Source of the DNA: Lachnospiraceae bacterium | GTDB taxonomy: Bacteria > Bacillota > Clostridia > Lachnospirales > Lachnospiraceae | Direction of reading: 5' to 3' | NCBI GenBank assembly: GCA_016294075.1 | Contig: JAEDCQ010000002.1 | Location: 186,001 to 250,000 of the forward strand | Length of the DNA: 64,000 nt | Shown: one piece after another, positions 45,133 to 53,433 of the stretch | How positions within the stretch are numbered: the stretch's first letter is position 1 | Layout of the letters: each line of letters opens with the position of its first letter | Position numbers and translations under genes: made by a program | Notes under the pieces: model-generated | What the model was told of the DNA's origin: nothing | What the model saw: only the letters and a program-made list of their open reading frames with translations | Database searches by the model: none

Positions 45133-46095
45133 ATGAACAGATTGTATATCTCAATGTATCATTACACAAGAGATTTGAAACACAGCAGATATCCTAAAAT
45201 TAAAGGATTGGATATGCCGCTGTTTCGTCGATAAATTGAATTTATGAAGAATAATTTTAATATTGTGACAATGGAACAGGTAATTGATGTGGTAGAAGGT
45301 AAGTCTGAGTTATCTAATAAAGCATTACTTCTTACCTTTGATGATGGTTATGTTGATAACTATACATATGCCCTTCCTGTTCTTGAAGAGTTTGGTGTGC
45401 AGGGATCGTTTTTTATCCCAGGAAAAACGTTTGCAACTCATCAGCTTCTTGATGTAAATAAGATTCACTATATTCTTGCAAGTGCAAATATATTCGAGTT
45501 AGTTGAAGATGTTAAAAAAGAAATGGATTTTTATCGTGGTGTAGAATACGATTATGCATCAACTGGGGATTTGTTTAACCAATTTGCGGTGGCTAATCGT
45601 TTTGATGCCAAGGAAACAGTTTTCGTAAAAAGAATGTTGCAGACTGTGTTGCCGGAGAGGTTGAGAAATATCATTTCAAGTAATCTTTTTGAAAAATATG
45701 TTGGAGTAACAGAAGAACAACTTGCATATGAACTTTACATGACGGAAGAGCAGATTAGAACTATGAAAAGGCATGGAATGTTCATAGGTGTTCATGGATA
45801 TAATCATTATTGGCTTGGGAATCTTTCGCCGGAGCAGATGAAAAAAGATATTTCTATGGCAATTGATACTTTGGATGAATTTATCGATAGAAAACATTGG
45901 GTTATGAATTTCCCGTATGGTAATTATAATCAGAATGTTCTCGATTATATCGAGAGCCAAGGGGCATGTATGGGATTGACGACAGAGGTGCGCGTGGTTG
46001 AAATAGGTAAGGATAATGCATTTGAATTACCGCGGCTGGATTGTAATGATTTTCCCCCCAAGAGTGAAAATTACCTAGTTCATAACTCAAAATAA
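45133..46095 (+). pseudogene. Polysaccharide deacetylase with internal stop codon
   Basis: The gene starts at ATG 45133 (RLYISMYHYTRDLKHSRYP, a conserved start of NodB-type deacetylases of NeuB loci). In the same frame it meets TAA at 45232-45234, then continues IEF and MKNNFNIVTMEQVIDVV to 46095. A CAA-to-TAA change (Gln) would explain it. Downstream parts are intact: LLTFDDGYVDNY with the metal/catalytic Asp pair and GVHGYNHYW with the H-x3-H metal site. A shortened 283-residue product could start at ATG 45244 but would lack the first strand with MYHY. Without that part activity is doubtful; stop readthrough or sequence error are alternatives. Confidence 0.78.
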
Positions 46096-46110
46096 ACAAA
46101 CGGAGAAAGT

Positions 46111-46869
46111 ATGAATATATTATTTACAATTTGTGGCCGGGCTGGTTCTAAAGGATTTAAGAATAAAAACTTGAAGAAATTAAACGGAATACCGTTAGTG
46201 TACTATACATTATCCGTTATTGGTCTGTATATGGATAGACATATGGAAAATCAAGTGACGGTTGCGTTAAATACAGATAGTAAAGAACTACAACAGTTAA
46301 TAAAGGAACAAAATATTATAGATAATGTTATATTAGTAAATCGTAAAGAAGATTTAGCCAGTGATGTTGCGGCTAAAGTAGGCGTGATTCAGGATACTTT
46401 TTTTCAGTGTAGAGAAAAAGTGGATTTTGATGTTATCGTGGATTTGGACATTACTTCTCCTATGCGTAGATTGTGTGATATCGAGGCGGCTATTGATGGA
46501 TTATTATCGGACCAGAGCTGTGACTTAGTATACAGTGTTGTTCCGGCACGCAGAAGTCCATATTTTAACATGGTTGAGAAAAAGGATAATTATTACAGAA
46601 AAATTTGTTCTTCTATGTATACGGCTAGACAGCAGGCACCGGCATCTTATGAGTTAAATGCCAGCATTTATGCATATAGTTCGAGGTTTTTAGCAGGAAC
46701 TATTGATAAGACTATTTTGGATTATAATTGTGGTATTGTGGTAATGCCGGATTATCTTGTTTTAGATATTGATTCAGAAGAAGATTTTGAAATGATGGAG
46801 TTGTTGTTTGGGCATTTTGCAAAGAATGACAAAGGATTGCAGGAAGTAGTGCAGATAATTCAGAAATAA
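46111..46869 (+). CDS. neuA: CMP-nonulosonate (acylneuraminate) cytidylyltransferase
   Basis: A 252-residue nucleotidyltransferase: FTICGRAGSKGFKNKNLKKLNGIPLV holds the CTP-binding RxGSKGxxxKN motif, VDFDVIVDLDITSPMRRLCDIEAAI the metal-binding segment, and YELNASIYAYSSRF the later N-A-S-I motif of NeuA/PtmB/LegF. It activates the product of NeuB with CMP for transfer. The 3' end is 18 bases from the GT9 gene. A matching CMP-sugar transferase is not obvious; the protein at 21905 is the best guess in the window. Confidence 0.9.
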   Translation: MNILFTICGRAGSKGFKNKNLKKLNGIPLVYYTLSVIGLYMDRHMENQVTVALNTDSKELQQLIKEQNIIDNVILVNRKEDLASDVAAKVGVIQDTFFQCREKVDFDVIVDLDITSPMRRLCDIEAAIDGLLSDQSCDLVYSVVPARRSPYFNMVEKKDNYYRKICSSMYTARQQAPASYELNASIYAYSSRFLAGTIDKTILDYNCGIVVMPDYLVLDIDSEEDFEMMELLFGHFAKNDKGLQEVVQIIQK

Positions 46870-46887
46870 TTTTACTGGGTAAACAGA

Positions 46888-48108
46888 ATGGAAAATCGTT
46901 ATACAATCTCATCTTTATTTTTAAAAGTAAATGAATTTATATGGAAAAATTCATTTATACAGAGATTCCGTAATATTTTTTTTGTTGTGGATTTCTTTGT
47001 GTTGCTGTTTTGTAAGAGAACCAAAGAAGTGCAGCAGACAGCGAAAAAAAAGGAAGTATTGATTGTCTATAACATGGCGCTAGGTGACGGTATTATATTC
47101 AGTGGGGTCAGTGACCATATTCGTAAAATATGGCCAAAAGATAAATATGAGGTTACCATCACCTGTCAAAGCGCATTTGCTTCCCTATACAAGGCGGACA
47201 ATACATTTGACCATGTAATGCCGTTGGATTTTGCAGGATCTATATTGAATTTGAAAAAACGCTGCAAATTATATCGAAAACTTCGCGAACATAGTTATGA
47301 TATCATTGTCGATCCGGTGGGATGTGATGATTGTACTACTAATGTGTTTGTAACACGAGCTGCCATCGGTACAAAGAAGATAGGAGTTATGGATAAGACC
47401 AGAGCTATTCATGAGATGCCTGGTTGGATGCGTAAGAAAATATATTCTCAAGTTATAGAGTTAAATATTCCGCATATGCATTTGCTGGAGCAGTATGCTG
47501 CATTTTGGGAAAGATTGAGCGAAAAAAAATGTGAATTAAAACTGGCACAGTTACCGAAAGTGGAGTTGAAAATTGATTTGCCCAAGGACTTTTTTATTGT
47601 ATTTCCAGTTGCCAGCGTGGACGTGAAAAAATGGAAACCTGCTCATTATGCTGTCATTGCCAAAAGGATTTATGATAGAACAAAGCTTCCTTTGTTAGTA
47701 TGTGGAACAGAGCATGACAGAGCATCTATCAACGAGTTTTTGGAAAAACTGACGGATGTACCGGTTATTGACGCTGTTGGCAAAACAAATATCATTGAAT
47801 ATACAGAGTTGATTGGCAGAGCACGTCTTATTTTAACAAATGATACCAGTGCATATCATATTGCAGTTGCAAGACAGGTGCCGACAGTAATGTTGTGTGG
47901 CGGTTATGTATATGACAAATATGCAAATTATCCCTGTGAAAAATTGGGCTGTCAGGAACCAATACTAGCTACAGAGCCAATGGAATGTTATAATTGTGGC
48001 AACCATTGTAAATATCAGGGCTTTAGCGTGTATCCTTGCATTGAAAAGATTACAGTGGAAAAGGTATGGAGTTGCACACAACAACTTATCGAGAGGATAG
48101 GGCTTTGA
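46888..48108 (+). CDS. Glycosyltransferase family 9 (heptosyltransferase-like)
   Basis: A 406-residue GT-B protein. VLIVYNMALGDGIIFSGVSDHIRKIW is the GT9 G-D loop, FPVASVDVKKWKPAHYAVIAKRI the C-terminal domain start with the catalytic region, and LILTNDTSAYHIAVARQVPTVMLCGG the conserved donor site. A Cys-rich CYNCGNHCKYQGFSVYPC near the end resembles a CxxC...C site seen in some GT9 members. GT9 enzymes use ADP-heptose, and a full ADP-heptose pathway begins at the very next gene, so heptose transfer is a well-supported inference. A hydrophobic segment near residue 30 may anchor it. Confidence 0.88.
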   Translation: MENRYTISSLFLKVNEFIWKNSFIQRFRNIFFVVDFFVLLFCKRTKEVQQTAKKKEVLIVYNMALGDGIIFSGVSDHIRKIWPKDKYEVTITCQSAFASLYKADNTFDHVMPLDFAGSILNLKKRCKLYRKLREHSYDIIVDPVGCDDCTTNVFVTRAAIGTKKIGVMDKTRAIHEMPGWMRKKIYSQVIELNIPHMHLLEQYAAFWERLSEKKCELKLAQLPKVELKIDLPKDFFIVFPVASVDVKKWKPAHYAVIAKRIYDRTKLPLLVCGTEHDRASINEFLEKLTDVPVIDAVGKTNIIEYTELIGRARLILTNDTSAYHIAVARQVPTVMLCGGYVYDKYANYPCEKLGCQEPILATEPMECYNCGNHCKYQGFSVYPCIEKITVEKVWSCTQQLIERIGL

Positions 48109-48665
48109 GAAAAACTATTTTTCTGGATCGGGATGGCACAATTAATATTGACCATGGATATGTGTATAGAAAAGAGGATTTTCAGTTTCTTCCGGGTGTA
48201 TTGGAGGGGTTAAGGTTATTAGATCAGATGGGATTTCTTTTGGTAATCATAACTAACCAATCCGGAATTGCCAGAGGATACTATACAGAAGAGGATTATC
48301 AGGAACTGAATAACTGGCTCTTGGATGAGCTTAAAAAGGAAGGGATTCATGTCGCTTCTTCCTTTTATTGTCCGCACCATCCGCAAGCAAAAGTAGAGAA
48401 ATATAAAATGGAGTGCGATTGTCGTAAGCCCGGAACAGCTTTATTCAAACAAGCTTGTACGCAATTGAAGGTTGACGAGGCAAAATCCTATGCGATAGGG
48501 GATAAGGCAAGAGATGTTTCTTTTTGCGAAGAGAGTGATGTGAAGGGCATTATATTATATCAGGAAAAAGAGTGTCTTGAAGGAAAGGTTAGAATAATTC
48601 AAGGCGGAGTTTACGAAGCTGCATTAATGATAAAGAAAGATATGGAGAATGTGCATGAAAGCTAG
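48105..48665 (+). CDS. gmhB: D-glycero-beta-D-manno-heptose 1,7-bisphosphate 7-phosphatase
   Basis: A HAD phosphatase of about 186 residues: FLDRDGTIN (Asp8 nucleophile, Asp10), ITNQSGIARGYY, and the GmhB zinc site CPHHP...CDCRKPG, then AIGDKARDV. It removes the 7-phosphate from heptose bisphosphate. The frame is open from ATG 48066, but TTG 48105 within a TTGA overlap has GAGAGGAT about six bases upstream and gives the right N-terminus (RKTIFLDRDG), so I chose it. Coupled to GT9 before and gmhA after. Confidence 0.9.
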   Translation: MRKTIFLDRDGTINIDHGYVYRKEDFQFLPGVLEGLRLLDQMGFLLVIITNQSGIARGYYTEEDYQELNNWLLDELKKEGIHVASSFYCPHHPQAKVEKYKMECDCRKPGTALFKQACTQLKVDEAKSYAIGDKARDVSFCEESDVKGIILYQEKECLEGKVRIIQGGVYEAALMIKKDMENVHES

Positions 48666-49257
48666 ATATCAAACAGCAATTGAAGAAAAGTTAGAAGTGT
48701 TACAGACACTGCAAGAAACAGATTATTTTGATGTGTTAGATATCGTGTACCAGGTAATAGCAGACTGCTTTTATAAAGGGAAAAAAGTGATATTGGCTGG
48801 CAACGGTGGTAGTGCATCGGATGCACAGCATTTTGCAGGAGAATTAATGGGAAGATTTGAAAAAAACAGAATGGCTCTGCCAGCAGTTGCTTTAACTTCA
48901 GATTCTTCGGTAATGACTTGTATTGGTAATGATTATGGATTTGAACAGAGCTTTGCGCGTCAGATCGAGGGATTGGGACATGCAGGAGATGTCTTTTTCG
49001 CCATTTCTACTAGTGGTAATTCCGGAAATATTATAAAAGCAGTAGAGTGTGCAAAGAAAAAAGGAATGAAAACGGTACTTCTTTCAGGAAGAACTGGTGG
49101 AGTTCTTGCAGGAATGTGTGATTACAAATTACTTGTTCCGTCAGAACATGTTTCGCGGATTCAGGAGATTCATATTTTTACCATTCATACATTGTGTGAA
49201 CTGATTGATGAGGATTTTTCGAAAGGAATTAAAAATATTGGAAGTGACGCGGAGTGA
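48655..49257 (+). CDS. gmhA: Sedoheptulose-7-phosphate isomerase
   Basis: About 200 residues with the SIS-fold motifs of GmhA: ILAGNGGSASDAQHFAGELMGRF (phosphate loop and the conserved His) and FAISTSGNSGNIIKAVECA, then EHVSRIQEIHIFTIHTLCELID. It converts sedoheptulose 7-phosphate to D-glycero-D-manno-heptose 7-phosphate, the first step to ADP-heptose. Two ATGs lie at 48649 and 48655; the latter has GGAG seven bases before it. It overlaps gmhB by 11 bases. Confidence 0.93.
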   Translation: MKARYQTAIEEKLEVLQTLQETDYFDVLDIVYQVIADCFYKGKKVILAGNGGSASDAQHFAGELMGRFEKNRMALPAVALTSDSSVMTCIGNDYGFEQSFARQIEGLGHAGDVFFAISTSGNSGNIIKAVECAKKKGMKTVLLSGRTGGVLAGMCDYKLLVPSEHVSRIQEIHIFTIHTLCELIDEDFSKGIKNIGSDAE

Positions 49258-50305
49258 AAAAAAAGAAATTGTAAAATGGATAAATTGTGCTAAATGCGTT
49301 GCGATATTGGCGGTATTGCTTGATCATACGCATAAAATTCTATTTACCAACGAAAAAATAGAGTGGGCATCTTATTTCTCGGTTTCATTATTTGTTCTTA
49401 TATCAGGGATTACAACATATAAGACACGGGCAAAGAATTTGGCGTTAAATGGTTTTAGAGCATATTGGCAGAAAGTATTTGGAATTTTGACAGGATATCT
49501 AATTGCCACTATTTTGTATACTATAGCAGAATATGGATATTTTGATTTTGAAACATTTATGGATTTATTAATTCATTTTAATGCATCAGGTCCTCTTTAT
49601 TTTGTATTATTGTATTTACAGTTAATGCTAATCCATAGACCATTGCTATATTTCCTTGAAAAGAACAGAAAACTTCAAGTATTTTACGAAATGATATTAT
49701 TAGTAATAGTGGTAATTTTTGCTTCGTATTCGGTAAAATATACAAATATAATGCATGTATATGGTGGTGGAGGAAAGCTGTTTGGAGCAACTTATTTAAT
49801 CTTATTTTATGTTGGTATGTTGCTGGAAAAGTATGTTTTTTCGGGGAGAGATTTCTCTATAGGAAAGAGCTTAATTTGTATGGTTTCATTTGGAATACTT
49901 TGGCTTACATGGTGGCAAATCCTATGCGAAAAACAGTTTGCTTTGGAGCAGGTATTAGGTAATATTTTTGGAGTGGGTTTAAATCCGCCAGGAGTGACTC
50001 TTATGATATCGGCAATGTTTATGCTTTTCTTATGCTTTGGTCTGTTTACGTGGTTAGAGAGGAGCAATATAATAGGTAGGAAGTTAGTTGAACTAGTAAA
50101 CTATATTGGTTGCCAGTCGATGTACATATTCCTGTTTCATAGGTTAATTCTTGATTATTTTCTTGTCAAATATGTTCATTTTGAAAGTAGATGGTTGATG
50201 AGAGGCTGCTATCTTATTTGTATGATAGTGGGCTCTATAATGATTGGAGGGGCAGTTGAGTTATTTACAAAATTTATTAAAAACATCAGTTTACCTACCA
50301 CATAG
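49238..50305 (+). CDS. Acyltransferase family 3 membrane protein
   Basis: About 355 residues, ten hydrophobic helices. The first helix WINCAKCVAILAVLLDHTHKIL supplies the His of the acyltransferase-3 family, and FSVSLFVLISGITTYKT the second conserved element. The start lies within gmhA: TTG 49238 has AAAGGA ten bases upstream and is chosen; GTG 49244 and TTG 49205 are alternatives. It probably acylates a glycan sugar of module C. The following gene starts before it ends (50 bases overlap). Confidence 0.78.
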   Translation: MEVTRSEKKEIVKWINCAKCVAILAVLLDHTHKILFTNEKIEWASYFSVSLFVLISGITTYKTRAKNLALNGFRAYWQKVFGILTGYLIATILYTIAEYGYFDFETFMDLLIHFNASGPLYFVLLYLQLMLIHRPLLYFLEKNRKLQVFYEMILLVIVVIFASYSVKYTNIMHVYGGGGKLFGATYLILFYVGMLLEKYVFSGRDFSIGKSLICMVSFGILWLTWWQILCEKQFALEQVLGNIFGVGLNPPGVTLMISAMFMLFLCFGLFTWLERSNIIGRKLVELVNYIGCQSMYIFLFHRLILDYFLVKYVHFESRWLMRGCYLICMIVGSIMIGGAVELFTKFIKNISLPTT

Positions 50306-51356
50306 TAATCGTGAATCCAATATAGAGTTACTCAGAATATTTACGGCAATGGGCGTGGTTATTTTGCATTATAACTATGGTAGAGCTTTGCAATATGTGG
50401 ATCAGTCATCTTTAAATTTCGGTGTTCTAATTGGACTTGAAAGTTTTTGGATATGTGCAGTTGATTTGTTTGTACTAATATCTGGCTATTTTTTATATGG
50501 AAAGAAAAGTGTTTCTATTATGAAGGTAGTGGAACTTCTGTTACAGGTATCAGTTTTTAGACTGTTTTTGGGATTGACTCCAACTATTATTCAGGGGGAT
50601 TTTGTTTCTCTAAAAGATTTTTTCAAACTACTTTTGCCAATGAACTATTTTGTTATATTATATTTGGTTGTATATGTTCTGTCTCCTTATATTAATACGC
50701 TTCTTCTTAATTTAAGTGACCTTGCTTTTAAGCGCCTGTTAGCAGTTATATTTGTTTTGTTTTCGCTTCTTCCAACAATTAATGATACGGTTCAATTTCT
50801 TGCAGAAATAGGAATGGAAGATTTAAGTACAATTGGACGCGAGGGGAGTAATTATGGATACTCTCTTGTGAATTTTATGCAGATGTATCTTATAGGGGCG
50901 TACATTAAAAGAACGGAGAAAGAAAAAAAGAAGCTAAGTTCACTTATGTTCAAGATATTAATTTGCTGGTCAATTTTATTTGTTTGGGGGTTTTTCGGGA
51001 TAAGAGCAGGAATGGATATCAATTTTTCATATAGTTATTGCAATCCCTTTGTCATTATCCTTGCAGTTTATTTGTTTTTACTTTTTAGAAATATGGATAT
51101 AGGGAATAATATAGTAGTTAACATTTTGGCAAATGGATCATTTGCTGTATATTTGACACATAAAAATTTTTTATCGTACTTACATATTGAGAACTATGCA
51201 AATGCAAACGTTATTGTACTTGTTGGTCATATTTTGGGAAGTGTTATTATCTTATATTTTGTAGGATTTTTTGCTTATGTAGTTTATAGTTTTTTCTTGA
51301 ATTTGGTGGAGAAGATGATTCCTAATTCAATTAAACAGTTAAAGTTAAAAGTATAA
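50256..51356 (+). CDS. Acyltransferase family 3 membrane protein
   Basis: About 366 residues, ten helices. ESNIELLRIFTAMGVVILHYNYG carries the R-x-H signature and CAVDLFVLISGYFLYGKK the next conserved loop; the end KMIPNSIKQLKLKV is basic. Start TTG 50256 sits five bases after GGAGG and inside the previous gene; a TTG at 50244 is less likely. It is more similar to glycan-modifying OafA-like proteins than the preceding gene is. Acyl group and sugar unknown. Confidence 0.82.
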   Translation: MSYLQNLLKTSVYLPHSNRESNIELLRIFTAMGVVILHYNYGRALQYVDQSSLNFGVLIGLESFWICAVDLFVLISGYFLYGKKSVSIMKVVELLLQVSVFRLFLGLTPTIIQGDFVSLKDFFKLLLPMNYFVILYLVVYVLSPYINTLLLNLSDLAFKRLLAVIFVLFSLLPTINDTVQFLAEIGMEDLSTIGREGSNYGYSLVNFMQMYLIGAYIKRTEKEKKKLSSLMFKILICWSILFVWGFFGIRAGMDINFSYSYCNPFVIILAVYLFLLFRNMDIGNNIVVNILANGSFAVYLTHKNFLSYLHIENYANANVIVLVGHILGSVIILYFVGFFAYVVYSFFLNLVEKMIPNSIKQLKLKV

Positions 51357-51373
51357 AAAGAGAGGTAACAAGC

Positions 51374-51790
51374 ATGAAAGCGGTGCAGATGTTAGAATTC
51401 TCTCAAAAGGGAGATGAAAGAGGTCATTTAGTAATCGTGGAAGGAATGAAGGATATTCCTTTTGAGATAAAGCGAGTTTTTTATATTTATGGTTCGGACG
51501 ATAAGGTGGTGCGTGGTCAGCATGCTAACCGAAAGAGTGAATTTGTATTAATAAATGTAGCAGGAACCAGTAAGGTAAGAGTAAGAGATGGAAAAGGAAA
51601 TGAAGCAGTATTTTCTCTTAATAGACCACATACAGGAATTTATCTGCCTAAGATGGTATGGAAAGATATGTATGATTTTAGTGAAGATTCTGTGTTGCTT
51701 TGTTTGGCCTCTGAGCATTATGATGCAGAAGAGTATATTCGTGATTATGCAGAGTTTGAAAAAATAATTTCTAATTGTAAGGAAGCGTAA
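51374..51790 (+). CDS. FdtA/QdtA-like dTDP-sugar 3,4-ketoisomerase (cupin)
   Basis: A 138-residue cupin. KGDERGHLVIVEGMKDIPFEIKRVFYIYG and VVRGQHANRKSEFVLINV then GIYLPKMVWKDMYDFSEDSVLLCLAS match dTDP-4-keto-6-deoxyglucose isomerases. Classical FdtA has HAH in the active-site strand; here it is HAN, so the second His is Asn. It sits with a GNAT acetyltransferase and a DegT aminotransferase, forming a cassette for dTDP-3-acetamido-3,6-dideoxyhexose (Fuc3NAc or Qui3NAc). The dTDP-glucose enzymes RmlA and RmlB are not in the window. Confidence 0.85.
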   Translation: MKAVQMLEFSQKGDERGHLVIVEGMKDIPFEIKRVFYIYGSDDKVVRGQHANRKSEFVLINVAGTSKVRVRDGKGNEAVFSLNRPHTGIYLPKMVWKDMYDFSEDSVLLCLASEHYDAEEYIRDYAEFEKIISNCKEA

Positions 51791-51792
51791 GA

Positions 51793-52320
51793 ATGTTAAG
51801 ACCATTGATAGAAGAGGATGCAAAACTAATGCTGGAGTGGATGCATGATCCGGATATAAATTGTTGGTTTCAAATTGATTTTTCAGAATATGTTGAACAA
51901 CAAGCGTTGGATTTTATTAGAAAAGCGAATGAAACGAATGGAAGTAAAACGCAGTATCATTATGCAATTACGGAAGCGGACGGAAAATATCTGGGAACAG
52001 TCAGTTTGAAGAATGTAGATATGGTCAATCGAAATGCAGAATATGCTATATGTATGAGAAAAGAAGGTATGGGAAAAGGACTCGCTTTTCGGGCTACACA
52101 GGATATTTTAAAAATTGCATTTGATGAATTGAAATTGAACAGAGTATATTTAAATGTGCTTTCGGATAATACGAAAGCGATTGCGCTATATGAACGAAGT
52201 AATTTCCGGTATGAAGGAGAATGGAGGGCGCATTTATTTTTAAATAATAGATTTTGTTCATTAAAATGGTATGGATTGCAAAGGGAAGAATGGTTGAATG
52301 GAAAAGATAATGCCAAATAG
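51793..52320 (+). CDS. GNAT N-acetyltransferase (RimJ/RimL type)
   Basis: A 175-residue GNAT protein: LRPLIEEDAKLMLEWMHDPDI at the start, YLGTVSLKNVDMVNRNAEYAICMRKEGMGKGLA with the acetyl-CoA pyrophosphate loop (R-x-x-G-x-G), and VYLNVLSDNTKAIALYERSNFRYEGEW near the end. Lying two bases after the FdtA-like gene and overlapping the aminotransferase, it probably N-acetylates the 3-amino sugar. In known Fdt/Qdt clusters this step is by FdtC/QdtC of the hexapeptide type, so a GNAT here is a non-orthologous replacement by inference. Confidence 0.82.
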   Translation: MLRPLIEEDAKLMLEWMHDPDINCWFQIDFSEYVEQQALDFIRKANETNGSKTQYHYAITEADGKYLGTVSLKNVDMVNRNAEYAICMRKEGMGKGLAFRATQDILKIAFDELKLNRVYLNVLSDNTKAIALYERSNFRYEGEWRAHLFLNNRFCSLKWYGLQREEWLNGKDNAK

Positions 52321-53398
52321 AATGGACCGGGAGTTTTTTCGGTATCAAAATGAATATGAAAAAAAAACGTTAGAAGTATTGCGTTCGGGATGGTATATTC
52401 TTGGAAATGAAGTAAAAGAATTTGAAAAAGAATTTGCAGAATATATAGGAAGCAGGTATTGTGTTGGTCTTGCAAGCGGATTGGATGCTTTGTGGATTGC
52501 TTTCCGCATATTGGGAATTGGTGCTGGAGATGAAGTTATTGTACAGGGAAATACTTACATTGCAAGTGTAATGGGAATTACTATTAATGGCGCGACACCG
52601 GTATTTGTAGAACCGGATGAATTTTATAATATAGATGCTTCGAAGATAGAAGAGAAAATTACAGATAAAACAAAAGCTATTTTAGTTGTTCATTTGTATG
52701 GACAAGCTTCCAATATGGAATCAATAAAGAAGATTGCGGATAAGTATGATTTAAAAATTGTGGAAGATTGCGCGCAATCCCATGGAGCTGCTTTTGCAGG
52801 AAGAAAAACAGGTATATGGGGAGATATTGGGTGTTTTTCATTTTATCCGTCCAAGAATTTAGGTGCATATGGAGATGCCGGTGCAATAGTAACAGACAAT
52901 GAAAAATTAGCAGAAGACATACGAATATTTCGAAATTATGGAAGTGAGAAGAGATATTATAATAAGGTAGTGGGAACCAACTCTCGCTTGGATGAGATAC
53001 AGGCAGGATTGTTACGAGTTAAATTAGGGCATATAGCTGAGATTAATAGAGAGCGAGAACAGATTGCGAAAAGATATTTAAATGAAATAAATAATCCTGA
53101 AATCGTGTTGCCAGAGATTAGAGATAAAGCAGATAGTGTATGGCATCAGTTTGTTATTAGATGTAAAAACAGAGAGGGGTTGATTGCGTACTTGGATAAA
53201 AATGGAATAGGAACTATTATTCATTATCCGATTCCCCCTCACTTATCGGAGGCGTATGAATATTTAAAAGTCTCAAGAGATACCTTGCCGATTACGGAAC
53301 AGTATGCTAATGAGGTTCTTTCTATTCCTATGTATGCAGGTATGACAAAAGAAGAACAGGATTATATAATTGAGAAGATCAATTCATATAAAGGGTGA
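52298..53398 (+). CDS. DegT/DnrJ/EryC1/StrS aminotransferase (FdtB/QdtB-like)
   Basis: A 366-residue PLP enzyme: GLASGLDALWIAFRIL, VQGNTYIASVMGI, VEDCAQSHGA and the Schiff-base Lys186 in FYPSKNLGAYGDAGA. The sequence FRNYGSEKRYYNKVVGTNSRLDEIQAG is typical of FdtB/QdtB, which aminate C3 of the dTDP-3-keto-6-deoxy sugar. It overlaps the GNAT gene by 23 bases, supporting one cassette. The next gene starts 35 bases after its stop. Confidence 0.88.
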   Translation: MEKIMPNRMDREFFRYQNEYEKKTLEVLRSGWYILGNEVKEFEKEFAEYIGSRYCVGLASGLDALWIAFRILGIGAGDEVIVQGNTYIASVMGITINGATPVFVEPDEFYNIDASKIEEKITDKTKAILVVHLYGQASNMESIKKIADKYDLKIVEDCAQSHGAAFAGRKTGIWGDIGCFSFYPSKNLGAYGDAGAIVTDNEKLAEDIRIFRNYGSEKRYYNKVVGTNSRLDEIQAGLLRVKLGHIAEINREREQIAKRYLNEINNPEIVLPEIRDKADSVWHQFVIRCKNREGLIAYLDKNGIGTIIHYPIPPHLSEAYEYLKVSRDTLPITEQYANEVLSIPMYAGMTKEEQDYIIEKINSYKG

Positions 53399-53433
53399 AT
53401 TGATTGGCGAGAAGTTTCTTAAGGAGCCATCAG

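Noticed and set aside
51960..52475. Long open frame of 171 codons on the - strand
   Set aside because: It lies wholly over the GNAT and aminotransferase genes, has no ribosome site, and its product is a low-complexity mix; a shadow of real genes.
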